Assembly (NCBI GenBank): GCA_035290965.1
Contig: DATDTD010000008.1
Coordinates: 1 to 10,649 of the forward strand
DNA length: 10,649 nt
Origin: JAGVNX01 sp035290965
Lineage (GTDB): Archaea; Iainarchaeota; Iainarchaeia; Iainarchaeales; GCA-2688035
Reading direction: 5' to 3'
The position numbers and the translations under genes are program-made. Positions 1-6,274 of this stretch are shown here, one piece after another (within the stretch, counting starts at the first letter, position 1; each line of letters begins with the position of its first letter). Below the pieces are notes generated by a model. The model made no database searches, had not been told where the DNA came from, and saw only the letters and a list, made by a program, of their open reading frames with translations.

Positions 1-321
1 AAGGTGCACAGCAGCGGCTGCACAGTCAATGGCTGCATAGATTACAGCACTGCGCTTGTAGCTGTCCTGCGTGCGCGCAATATTCCCGCTGTTTTTGTCC
101 GCCGGCTAATTTATTCGTCTGTTTATTTTTTTACAGGCGAAAAATGGATGGAAGCAGATGTCTTTTACGGCAAAATTTCCAATCCCGATCCAAAGGATAT
201 GAAGCGTTTTGAACAGGCGCTTGCAGGCAAACCCTCCAAAGTATTCGGCGCGGGAAGGGATTCGGCAAGCATTGGCATTCATTCGCTTGCGGATTTCCAC
301 AGGTTTGTTCCTGGAAAATGA
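1..321 (+). CDS. transglutaminase-like domain protein, 5' end outside window (partial)
   Basis: The reading frame is open at the left edge and ends in TGA at 319-321, so only the C-terminal part is present. It opens with a segment resembling the nucleophile region of the transglutaminase/cysteine-protease-like fold: a Gly-Cys-x-Asp-Tyr core (Cys codon near 34-36), then a helix ending in LRARNIPA, the usual 'LRA.GIPA' signature. The downstream strand GEKWMEADVF matches the 'gW..vD' segment that carries the catalytic Asp. The His that normally lies 10-12 residues before that Trp is not evident; the positions read IYSSVYFF. It may therefore be a non-catalytic homologue or use a different His. 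The final 50 or so residues are polar and not recognised. Substrate and cellular role are unknown. The neighbour HIT gene has its own promoter-like box, so the two need not be co-transcribed. Confidence 0.6.
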   Translation, partial: KVHSSGCTVNGCIDYSTALVAVLRARNIPAVFVRRLIYSSVYFFTGEKWMEADVFYGKISNPDPKDMKRFEQALAGKPSKVFGAGRDSASIGIHSLADFHRFVPGK

Positions 322-338
322 TTTAAGAGAAAGGCAAG

Positions 339-348
339 TTTTTTATTT
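339..348 (+). promoter_or_regulatory. TATA-like box for the HIT gene (leaderless start)
   Basis: A T-rich TTTTTTATTT stretch is centred about 25 bases upstream of the ATG at 369. This is the distance expected from an archaeal TATA box to the transcription start, and no Shine-Dalgarno sequence precedes the ATG. A leaderless transcript is inferred. Confidence 0.4.
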
Positions 349-368
349 GCAGAAGCCGTAATTCTGTC

Positions 369-794
369 ATGGCTGACTGCATTTTTTGCAGAATTGTAAA
401 GGGCGAGATTCCTTCCGCAAGGATTTTTGAAAGCAGGAATGTTCTTGCCTTCTTAGACATTTCTCCTGCTGCAAGAGGGCATGCGCTTGTTATCCCTAAA
501 AAACATTTTGAAACCCTCTCAGAGATTCCGAAAAAGGATTTGCAGGAGCTAGTGCTCGCAGTGCAGGAAGTCGCAAGGCAGATAGTTATTCTTGTAGGAG
601 CGGACGGCTTCAATGTTATACAATCCAACAAAAAATCCGCGGGACAGGTTATTCCGCATCTGCATTTCCACATTATCCCGCGCACGGAAGGAGATGCATT
701 GAACTTCGACTGGCAGCACATTGAACAGGATAAGGAAGAGCTAGCTGCATTCGGAAAATCACTGAAACAAAAACTGCGGAAAAGGAAAAAATAG
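369..794 (+). CDS. HIT family (histidine triad) nucleotide-binding protein
   Basis: This is a 141-residue protein of the Hint branch of the HIT superfamily, which hydrolyses nucleoside phosphoramidates and related AMP conjugates in the cytosol. The histidine triad HLHFHII is at residues 97-103; the middle His99 corresponds to the family nucleophile. The N-terminal CIFC pair (Cys4, Cys7), together with His46 and the first triad His97, matches the spacing of the structural zinc site in prokaryotic Hint proteins. The 'GHALVIPK' strand at 37-44 is typical of the fold. Length is normal for the family, and the basic tail KLRKRKK is an addition. The ATG at 369 gives the canonical start MADCIFC. The gene ends 2 bases before the stop of convergent metG, within a shared symmetric terminator. 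The physiological substrate cannot be told from sequence. Confidence 0.93.
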   Translation: MADCIFCRIVKGEIPSARIFESRNVLAFLDISPAARGHALVIPKKHFETLSEIPKKDLQELVLAVQEVARQIVILVGADGFNVIQSNKKSAGQVIPHLHFHIIPRTEGDALNFDWQHIEQDKEELAAFGKSLKQKLRKRKK

Positions 795-810
795 TTTTAT
801 TCTATTTTTT
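786..810. terminator. symmetric convergent terminator between the HIT gene and metG
   Basis: A perfect 9-base inverted repeat has arms AAAAAATAG (786-794) and CTATTTTTT (802-810) around a 7-base spacer. It covers the TAG stop of the HIT gene and the TAA of metG. Each strand reads CTATTTTTT just past its own stop codon, so it can act as an oligo-T archaeal terminator in both directions. Confidence 0.55.
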
Positions 811-2275
811 TGAACAGTATCTCTTCTCTTTTTGTTTTTGTTCCTGCCTTCAAAAGACTGAATCCGCATTCTTTTAACAGTCCTGCTTTTACCCCAAGTT
901 GTACATTTATTTTTTCGCTAGTGTTCGGCATGAAAGCGGAAAGCAGAATGGAAATTATTCTTAAAGAATCCGCGAGAGAGTATAAAACCTCTTCAAGAGG
1001 CTTTCCCTGCAATTTCCAGGGAGCCTTGTCGTTCACAAACTTGTTGCACGCAGAAATAAAAGAAAATAGTTCAGAAAGAGCTGAATGCAGTTCAAGATTT
1101 TCCATTTGAAGCTTTATTTTTTCAAGGTGCAGCTGCTTTTGGAGTTCCGAATCTGTTTTTCCAGCAGGGATTTTTCCTGCAGAATATTTTTCAATCATTG
1201 TCAATGTCCTGTTAACAAGGTTTCCCAGCTCGTTTGCAAGCTCGTTGTTGTTCCGGGTTTTCAATGACGATTCGGAAAAATCTCCATCGGAACCGAAGGG
1301 AATTTCCCTTACGAGCATATACCTTACTACATCCGTTGAATATTTTGCGCACAAATATTTAGGGTCTATTACATTCCCAAGGCTTTTTGACATTTTCTGC
1401 CCGTTGACAGTCAGCCAGCCGTGCGCAAAAACTCTTTTTGGAAGTTCAATGCCCGCGCTTAACAGCATTGCGGGCCATATAACGCAATGAAACCAAGAGA
1501 TCTCTTTTCCTATGATATGCAAGTCAGCCGGCCAGTAATTTTTTTTGCCTGTTTTTGCTCCGGAGACATAGTTCAACAAAGCCTCGAACCAAACGTAGAT
1601 CACGTGTTTTTTGTCGAACGGGCATTCAATGCCCCATTCAACGTTTGTTTTCGGCCTTGAAACACTCAAATCCTGCAAACCATTTTCCTTGATTCTGTTT
1701 ACAAGCTCTTTTACCCTTTCTTTAGGAAGAAAGAGCGCTTTTTTTTCAAGGAGTTCCAGAACCTGTTTTTCAAATTTGCTTAATTTGAAAAAATAGTTTT
1801 CCTCTTCAAGTACCTGGGGAGGCTTTTTGTGAATAGGGCATTTTCCCTCCACCAAATCTTTTTCAGTGTAGAATGCCTCGCATTCAACGCAGTACAATCC
1901 CGAGTAAGTTCCCTTGTAAATGTCTCCCTTGTCAAAAATTTTTTGGAAAATCTCTTGCACGAGCTTTTCATGGTCCTTGTCAGTTGTGCGGATAAATCTT
2001 GAATGCGTGAGGGAAAGTGTTTTTGCTATTTCCAGAAATTTTTTTACCTGTTCATCCACAAATTCCTTGGGTTTTTTTCCGGCTTTCTGCGCAGCGTTTG
2101 CAATTTTTGCCCCGTGCTCGTCGCTTCCTGTTAAAAAAAACACTTCTTCTCCTAAAAGCCTGTGCCAGCGCGCGATTACATCCGAGCATATCTGTTCGTA
2201 TGCAAACCCAATGTGGGGATCTGAATTCGGATAGACAATTGCAGTTGTAATGTAAAAAGTTTTCAGGAAAAACAC
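797..2275 (-). CDS. metG: methionyl-tRNA synthetase, bacterial-type (single zinc knuckle)
   Basis: This class Ia synthetase charges tRNA-Met in the cytosol. In order: the Rossmann start KTFYITTAIVYPNSDPHIGF with the HIGH-equivalent at residues 21-24; GSDEHG at 50-55; a connective domain with one zinc knuckle, CVEC (Cys129, Cys132) and CPIH (Cys146, His149); SRPKTNVEWGIE near 206-217; YVWFEALLNY; KMSKS at 294-298; and a helical anticodon-binding domain to residue 492. The single CxxC...CPxH knuckle and overall motif order follow the compact bacterial form typified by Thermus, not the usual archaeal form. This suggests acquisition from bacteria. Three substitutions stand out: HIGF for HIGH, WFEAL for WFDAL, and GKEISWFH where GKD..RFH is usual. 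There is no C-terminal EMAP-like tRNA-binding domain. The start is GTG at 2275, giving MFFLKTFYIT; family N-termini usually begin three or four residues before TFYIT. Confidence 0.95.
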   Translation of the reverse strand: MFFLKTFYITTAIVYPNSDPHIGFAYEQICSDVIARWHRLLGEEVFFLTGSDEHGAKIANAAQKAGKKPKEFVDEQVKKFLEIAKTLSLTHSRFIRTTDKDHEKLVQEIFQKIFDKGDIYKGTYSGLYCVECEAFYTEKDLVEGKCPIHKKPPQVLEEENYFFKLSKFEKQVLELLEKKALFLPKERVKELVNRIKENGLQDLSVSRPKTNVEWGIECPFDKKHVIYVWFEALLNYVSGAKTGKKNYWPADLHIIGKEISWFHCVIWPAMLLSAGIELPKRVFAHGWLTVNGQKMSKSLGNVIDPKYLCAKYSTDVVRYMLVREIPFGSDGDFSESSLKTRNNNELANELGNLVNRTLTMIEKYSAGKIPAGKTDSELQKQLHLEKIKLQMENLELHSALSELFSFISACNKFVNDKAPWKLQGKPLEEVLYSLADSLRIISILLSAFMPNTSEKINVQLGVKAGLLKECGFSLLKAGTKTKREEILFKKIE

Positions 2276-2306
2276 CTTTGAGACAGTTAAAAGTATTGTA
2301 AAAGCA

Positions 2307-2316
2307 CTTTAAAAGG
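2307..2316 (-). promoter_or_regulatory. TATA-like box for metG
   Basis: Read on the minus strand the sequence is CCTTTTAAAG, centred about 35 bases upstream of the GTG start at 2275. That predicts a transcription start near 2284 and a leader of about 10 bases. Position and composition are the only evidence. Confidence 0.35.
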
Positions 2317-2419
2317 TTTTTACTTGAGGGTATGGCACTTCCGCAAATAATTCGGATTCATCCCTTTATTGTTTTCTTTTGGTTTGCTTTTTTAATTGCG
2401 CACCTATAATAAAATCAAG

Positions 2420-2445
2420 CCGACTATTATATCGGGGTTTTTTTT
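2420..2445 (+). terminator. weak stem plus T-run in the metG-mcm intergenic region
   Basis: A short stem CCGA/TCGG (2420-2423 with 2432-2435) with an 8-base loop is followed by GG and eight T residues (2438-2445). It looks like a plus-strand terminator, but no plus-strand gene is recognised upstream of it in the gap. It could end an unrecognised small RNA or be chance in AT-rich DNA. Confidence 0.2.
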
Positions 2446-2459
2446 AACTGTTTTTGAGG

Positions 2460-2481
2460 CGCTGTTACAGCGGAAATCCGC
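2460..2481. repeat. two overlapping perfect inverted repeats upstream of mcm
   Basis: CGCTG-TTA-CAGCG (2460-2472) overlaps GCGGA-AA-TCCGC (2470-2481) by three bases. This makes a GC-rich island inside an AT-rich gap of about 300 bases (2276-2573) between divergent metG and mcm. The two hairpins are mutually exclusive, or they form adjacent protein-binding half-sites. The rest of the gap holds only the promoter-like boxes and the T-run listed separately; no tRNA or convincing ORF was seen. Confidence 0.35.
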
Positions 2482-2507
2482 CGCAGACGTGTTTTAAAAA
2501 CAAAGCA

Positions 2508-2565
2508 AATATTTTATCTGCAGCGCGGCAGAATGCCCGTGCTTAGTTAAGAATTTTTTTTGGTG
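2508..2565 (+). promoter_or_regulatory. TATA-like box and Shine-Dalgarno of mcm
   Basis: AAATATTTTA at 2508-2517 is a plausible TATA box, which would put transcription start near 2539. GGTG at 2562-2565 can pair with the 3' end of 16S rRNA and lies 8 bases before the ATG at 2574. That spacing makes 2574 the likely start, because the in-frame TTG at 2568 lies only 2 bases after GGTG. Confidence 0.45.
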
Positions 2566-2573
2566 TTTTGATT

Positions 2574-4682
2574 ATGGCTGAAGAGCTTGCAGTTGTGCAA
2601 AAGCAGGAAAACCCGCATGTTGCGAGATTCACTGCCTTTTTTGAAACAGTCTGCAAAAAAGACATTGAAAAGCTTGTAAGCATGTATCCTGAAAAGCGCA
2701 GCCTTAACATTGATTTCAAGGAACTCGAAAAATTCGATTTTGAACTGGCAGACGATTTGGTCGAAGACCCGGATTACCTGCTCGAAGCTGCTTCAGAAGC
2801 AATCCAGGGCATTGACGTTCCCGCCCTTGAGATAGAGGAATTCAAGCCCAATATCCGTTTCTATAACCTTCCGAAAGACAGGGAATTCCTGATTAAATCA
2901 ATCAGCGCCTCGCATTTGGGAAAGCTTGTTGCTGTAGAAGGAGTAGTAAGGCAGATAACTGATGTAATGCCGAAGATTACTCTTGCAGCATGGGAGTGCA
3001 AGCGCTGCGGAAATGTTTACAGGGTTCTGCAGGACGAACAGCATTTGAAACAGCCGAGCATATGCGAGTGCAAGCACAAGGATTTCAAATTGGTTCAGGA
3101 AAAAAGCAAGTTCTGCGATTACCAGAAAATACAGATTCAGGAACCCCTTGAAAAATTAAAAGGAAGCGAACAGGCAGCGCATCTCGATATTTTTATTTCC
3201 GACGATTTGGTAAACAAGATTACTGCGGGAGACAAGACTCTTTTTGTGGGAGTTTTACGGCTTTCCCCGAGCAAATACCAGAAAACAGTTTACGGCAGGT
3301 TTTTGGAGGCAGTGCATCTGGAAGAAACAGCAAAGGAATTTGACGAGGTTGAAGTTTCCCAGGAAGAGGAAGAGGAAATCAAACGGCTTTCAAAAAACCC
3401 CAAGATTTACGAAATGCTTATTGATTCAGTCGCGCCGTCAATTTACGGGCACGATAATGTAAAGGAATCAATTATTCTCCAGCTTTTCGGCGGAGTAAAA
3501 AAAACAATGCCGAACAATCAGACAATTAGAGGAAACATTCATGTCCTGCTTGTCGGCGATCCCTCAGTGGGAAAAAGCCAGATTCTGCAGGCAACCGACA
3601 AGATTGCGCCCAAGAGCATTTATTTTGCTGGCAAGACATCAAGCGGAGTCGGAATAACTGCAACAGCAGTAAAAGACGATTTCGGAGAAGGCGGCTGGAC
3701 TTTAAAGGCAGGCGCTCTTGTTCTCGCATCGGGGGGAATATGCATGGCTGATGAGCTTGACAAAATGGATCCCGAAGAAAGGTCTGCACTGCACGAGGCA
3801 ATGGAACAGGGAATGATTTCAGTTGCAAAGGCAGGCATTGTAACAAGATTCAGGGCAGACACAAGCATTTTAGCAGCGGCAAACCCGAAGCTCGGAAGAT
3901 TCGACCCGTACGCTCCTTTTATTGACCAAGTGAATCTTCCTCCCACTTTGATAAGCAGGTTTGACTTGTTTTTCATGATAAAGGATGTTCTGGACAGGAC
4001 AAAGGACGAGGCAATGGCAAACCACATTCTGAAAATCCAGAAAGCAGGGGAAACAATTTCCCAGTACAAGAAAAAGGGAAAGCCGCTTGAAAAGGCTGAT
4101 GCAAGGGAAATAGAAAAAATCGCAGCGCCGAAAATTCCCGCAAATATTGTAATGAAATATCTTTCCTATGCAAGGCAGAATATTTTTCCAATGATGACAA
4201 AAGACGCAATAGACACAATCTCAGAGTTTTATGTAAATCTGAGAGAACAGGGAAAAAAGGAAGGCGGAAGTTATTCAGCAACGCACAGGCAGCTTGAAGG
4301 TTTGGTAAGGCTTTGCGAGGCAAGCGCAAGAGTAAGATTAAGCGATGAGGCAACAAAGGACGATGCAGACAGGGCAATCCGCTTATTGAAGGCATCCCTT
4401 GAAGATGTTGTTACTGACCCTGAAACAGGAAAAATTGACTTTGACATTATTTCAACTGGAACAACACACACGCAGATTACTAACATGAAAACAATCCTCA
4501 ATCTCATAAAGCGCAAGGCGCAGGAAATAGATTTGGTTCCATTGCAGGACATTATTGACGAGGCAAAAGCAGAAGGAATTGAAGAGGACAAAACCAGGGA
4601 ATTAATAAAAAAGCTCGAGGACAAGGGGGAAATTTACAAGCCGAAATACAATTTTTTAAAGCCCACGCAGAAGGAAAAATAA
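2574..4682 (+). CDS. mcm: MCM replicative DNA helicase
   Basis: This is a 702-residue subunit of the archaeal MCM hexamer, the ATP-driven 3'-5' helicase at the replication fork. The N-terminal region contains the OB-fold LVAVEGVVRQITDVMP and a zinc site with Cys142, Cys145, Cys164 and Cys166, the last pair spaced CEC. The AAA+ domain has Walker A GDPSVGKS (328-335), Walker B DELD (393-396), sensor 1 in AAANP (Asn437) and the arginine finger in SRFD (Arg462). The C-terminus, from about residue 620, is a winged-helix-like segment ending near KPKYNFLKP. Length is typical of archaeal MCM, there is no intein, and all key residues are present. An acidic EEEEEE-rich linker joins the N-terminal domain to the AAA+ module. 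An intramembrane protease gene follows 41 bases downstream. No orc1/cdc6 or GINS gene is visible in the window. Confidence 0.97.
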   Translation: MAEELAVVQKQENPHVARFTAFFETVCKKDIEKLVSMYPEKRSLNIDFKELEKFDFELADDLVEDPDYLLEAASEAIQGIDVPALEIEEFKPNIRFYNLPKDREFLIKSISASHLGKLVAVEGVVRQITDVMPKITLAAWECKRCGNVYRVLQDEQHLKQPSICECKHKDFKLVQEKSKFCDYQKIQIQEPLEKLKGSEQAAHLDIFISDDLVNKITAGDKTLFVGVLRLSPSKYQKTVYGRFLEAVHLEETAKEFDEVEVSQEEEEEIKRLSKNPKIYEMLIDSVAPSIYGHDNVKESIILQLFGGVKKTMPNNQTIRGNIHVLLVGDPSVGKSQILQATDKIAPKSIYFAGKTSSGVGITATAVKDDFGEGGWTLKAGALVLASGGICMADELDKMDPEERSALHEAMEQGMISVAKAGIVTRFRADTSILAAANPKLGRFDPYAPFIDQVNLPPTLISRFDLFFMIKDVLDRTKDEAMANHILKIQKAGETISQYKKKGKPLEKADAREIEKIAAPKIPANIVMKYLSYARQNIFPMMTKDAIDTISEFYVNLREQGKKEGGSYSATHRQLEGLVRLCEASARVRLSDEATKDDADRAIRLLKASLEDVVTDPETGKIDFDIISTGTTHTQITNMKTILNLIKRKAQEIDLVPLQDIIDEAKAEGIEEDKTRELIKKLEDKGEIYKPKYNFLKPTQKEK

Positions 4683-4692
4683 AACAAAGCGG

Positions 4693-4703
4693 TTTTTTAA
4701 TTT
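4693..4703 (+). promoter_or_regulatory. TATA-like box for the presenilin-like gene
   Basis: TTTTTTAATTT lies between the mcm stop and the ATG at 4724, centred about 26 bases before it, and no Shine-Dalgarno sequence is visible. The arrangement fits an independent leaderless transcript and supports ATG 4724 over the in-frame TTG at 4706. Confidence 0.4.
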
Positions 4704-4723
4704 CATTGCTCACTCCTTTTTTT

Positions 4724-5554
4724 ATGGACAAGAGATTATTGTTTCAGCTGATTCTGCTTTTTGTTCTTACGCAGGCAATCGGATTGTTTGTCGCATTCAA
4801 TCTCATAAGCGGAATTTCCGCAGGCACAATAGAACAGCCGGGAATAATAACCCAGAATCCGGATGACATTGCAAACGCGCTTTTCCTCATTGCATACATT
4901 CTGGTAGGGACTGGATTTTTTCTGTTTGCAATAAAATTCGTGAAAAGGCCCTGGCTTTTCAAAGTTTTGGAGCTTTTCATTCTCTTCTTCACAGCGGGAC
5001 TGCTGTTTGAATTTGCGCTCGGAGAGCCCTGGGGAATACTGCTTGCAATAATCCTTGTTGCCTCAAGAATTATTTTTCGGAAAAACATCTGGCTGAGAAA
5101 CCTCGGAAGCATTATTTCCTCTGCAACAGTCGGCGCGCTAGTAGGAATAACACTTGGAGTAATTCCCATTCTTGTTTTCATTACTGCGCTTTCAATTTAC
5201 GATTACATCGCAGTCTTCAAAACAAAGCACATGGTAACGCTTGCAAAAGGCATTCAGGGAAAAAATCTTGGGTTTACTCTTGCAATGCCAACCCCTAAAC
5301 ACACTTTCGAGCTCGGAACAGGAGACCTTGTAATTCCGCTTGCATTCGCGACAAGCGCAATGCAGAATTCTCTCCCATTGGGATTTCCCAATTATTTTTT
5401 CATTGCAATATTCATTCTCCTGGGAAGCATTGTCGGCCTGATTTTAACTCTTGAGTATTTGAGCAAGAGAATTGGAACAGCGCTTCCCGCGCTTCCGCTG
5501 CAGACTGCAATAATGATTGTGATTTTTGCGGCTGCAAAGCTTGCGGGCTTTTAA
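4724..5554 (+). CDS. presenilin/signal-peptide-peptidase-like intramembrane aspartyl protease
   Basis: This 276-residue polytopic membrane protein belongs to the archaeal presenilin/SPP homologue family (PSH), which cleaves transmembrane segments within the bilayer. About nine hydrophobic segments can be traced. The first catalytic Asp is Asp160 in IYDYIAVF on the sixth. The second is Asp201 in GTGDLVIPLAF, the family GxGD motif. The PAL signature is at residues 255-257 (LPALPLQ). A short loop between the two aspartates (about residues 165-195, KTKHMVTLAKGIQG...) matches the compact archaeal form. The active-site motifs are complete, so it is probably active. Natural substrates are unknown; remnant signal peptides are a guess from family knowledge. 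The gene ends 13 bases from the convergent acylphosphatase-like gene. The start was chosen by the promoter spacing and by the first Met before the hydrophobic segment. Confidence 0.9.
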   Translation: MDKRLLFQLILLFVLTQAIGLFVAFNLISGISAGTIEQPGIITQNPDDIANALFLIAYILVGTGFFLFAIKFVKRPWLFKVLELFILFFTAGLLFEFALGEPWGILLAIILVASRIIFRKNIWLRNLGSIISSATVGALVGITLGVIPILVFITALSIYDYIAVFKTKHMVTLAKGIQGKNLGFTLAMPTPKHTFELGTGDLVIPLAFATSAMQNSLPLGFPNYFFIAIFILLGSIVGLILTLEYLSKRIGTALPALPLQTAIMIVIFAAAKLAGF

Positions 5555-5567
5555 AGCTTAAAAATAT

Positions 5568-6134
5568 TCATTGCTTGCTTATTGCTTTTGCGATTTCTGC
5601 CGGCAATTTTCGTATTTCTTCTGTTAACCCTTTGTTCATTGCACTTATTTCTTCTTTGATTTCACTTGAAGTATCCCTTATTTCTGATGTCAGCCCTTTT
5701 GACATTGTGTTTATTTCCTCTCTGACGCCTCCGGAAGTCTTGCTTATTTCTGATGTCAGCCCTTTTGACATGCCTTTCAAGGAATCCAAAATTTCAAATT
5801 GAATAGTTATGCCCTTTTCCAGCTGCCCGACCATTAATGCCTGGCTTGCACGTATCAAACTGGGGATTTCCAATGCGGGATTTTCCTGAAAGTGCGTGAA
5901 AGTTATAGTGGGATTGCCGAACTCCGCAGTAATTTCCTTTTCCAGGTTTTGTATAAACGCTTTAATTTTTTTTTCATCCCCCTCCAACTGCACCCGGACT
6001 GTTTTTTTGTCAACATTGACAACAGAGCCCCTGCTAAAAGAGGAATTCAGCAGGCGCTCAACAACAAAAGCGCGGACGCCCTTTTCAGTAATAATATTCT
6101 CTTTTTTTGCCTTAATCAAAAAACTTCCTTTCAC
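5568..6134 (-). CDS. acylphosphatase-like domain protein with 11-residue-repeat helical tail
   Basis: The protein has 188 residues. Residues 8-85 resemble the acylphosphatase fold, which hydrolyses acyl phosphates: GVRAFVVERL carries Arg21 at the phosphate-binding loop position, and GSVVN ends in Asn40, followed by a KKTVRVQLEGDEKKIKAF strand-helix. The Arg-Asn spacing (19) is close to that of known acylphosphatases, although the usual 'VQGVGFR' loop is not well kept. A helical linker (about 89-121) leads to six tandem 11-residue units (122-187) of the type MSKGLTSEISK / TSGGVREEINT. Such hendecads form amphipathic helices or right-handed coiled coils, suggesting oligomerisation or membrane-surface contact. 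There is no signal peptide. The GTG start at 6134 gives MKGSFLIK and is the only start before the conserved region. The combined role is unknown and enzyme activity is uncertain. Confidence 0.6.
   Translation of the reverse strand: MKGSFLIKAKKENIITEKGVRAFVVERLLNSSFSRGSVVNVDKKTVRVQLEGDEKKIKAFIQNLEKEITAEFGNPTITFTHFQENPALEIPSLIRASQALMVGQLEKGITIQFEILDSLKGMSKGLTSEISKTSGGVREEINTMSKGLTSEIRDTSSEIKEEISAMNKGLTEEIRKLPAEIAKAISKQ
5677..5771 (-). repeat. 66-bp-period DNA repeat within the acylphosphatase-like gene
   Basis: The identical 29-base segment occurs at 5677-5705 and 5743-5771, a spacing of 66 bases or 22 codons. It encodes the repeated MSKGLTSEI part of the helical tail. Nucleotide identity, not just protein similarity, points to recent in-frame duplication or gene conversion. 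Confidence 0.85.
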
Positions 6135-6178
6135 GCTTATCAGTCCCGTTAAACAATCTTATGGATTTAATGTCAAAC

Positions 6179-6221
6179 TTTTTAAAACAACACGCTTGTT
6201 TCGGCTATAAACGAAACAGGC
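6179..6221 (-). promoter_or_regulatory. TATA-like box and adjacent hairpin upstream of the acylphosphatase-like gene
   Basis: Minus-strand TTTTAAAAAG (6179-6188) is centred about 50 bases before the GTG at 6134. Just upstream of it is an inverted repeat whose core is TGTTTCG (6197-6203) and CGAAACA (6212-6218) around an 8-base loop. With one mismatch the arms extend to 10 bases (6194-6221). It may be an operator for this gene or the terminator of the upstream VTT gene. The 140-base gap holds no recognisable ORF. Confidence 0.35.
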
Positions 6222-6274
6222 TTTGGATATGGCAATGGCTGTGTTTTTGATTGGAAAATTTGCTGGCTTTTGAA

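Noticed and set aside
323..721. Minus-strand ORF of 132 codons over the HIT gene
   Set aside because: It is fully antisense to a confident HIT protein and has the Cys/Ser/Leu-rich composition of a shadow frame.
810..2250. Several plus-strand ORFs of 60-104 codons over metG
   Set aside because: All are antisense shadows of the synthetase, whose motifs are complete on the minus strand.
2276..2573. Replication origin or tRNA in the metG-mcm gap
   Set aside because: No origin-recognition-box-like sequence, no orc1/cdc6 gene and no cloverleaf or intact T-loop was found; only inverted repeats remain, and these are reported separately.
3526..4395. Overlapping minus-strand ORFs of 106-149 codons inside mcm
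   Set aside because: They lie opposite the conserved AAA+ domain, their translations have no motif, and no promoter or ribosome site precedes them.
5677..5771. Direct repeat considered as a CRISPR or attachment-site remnant
   Set aside because: Only two copies are present, the spacing is an exact multiple of three, and both encode the same helical protein unit.
5892..6210. Plus-strand ORF of up to 104 codons over the start of the acylphosphatase-like gene
   Set aside because: The minus-strand frame shows a domain-like pattern and 11-residue repeats; the plus frame is Phe/Ser-rich without motifs.
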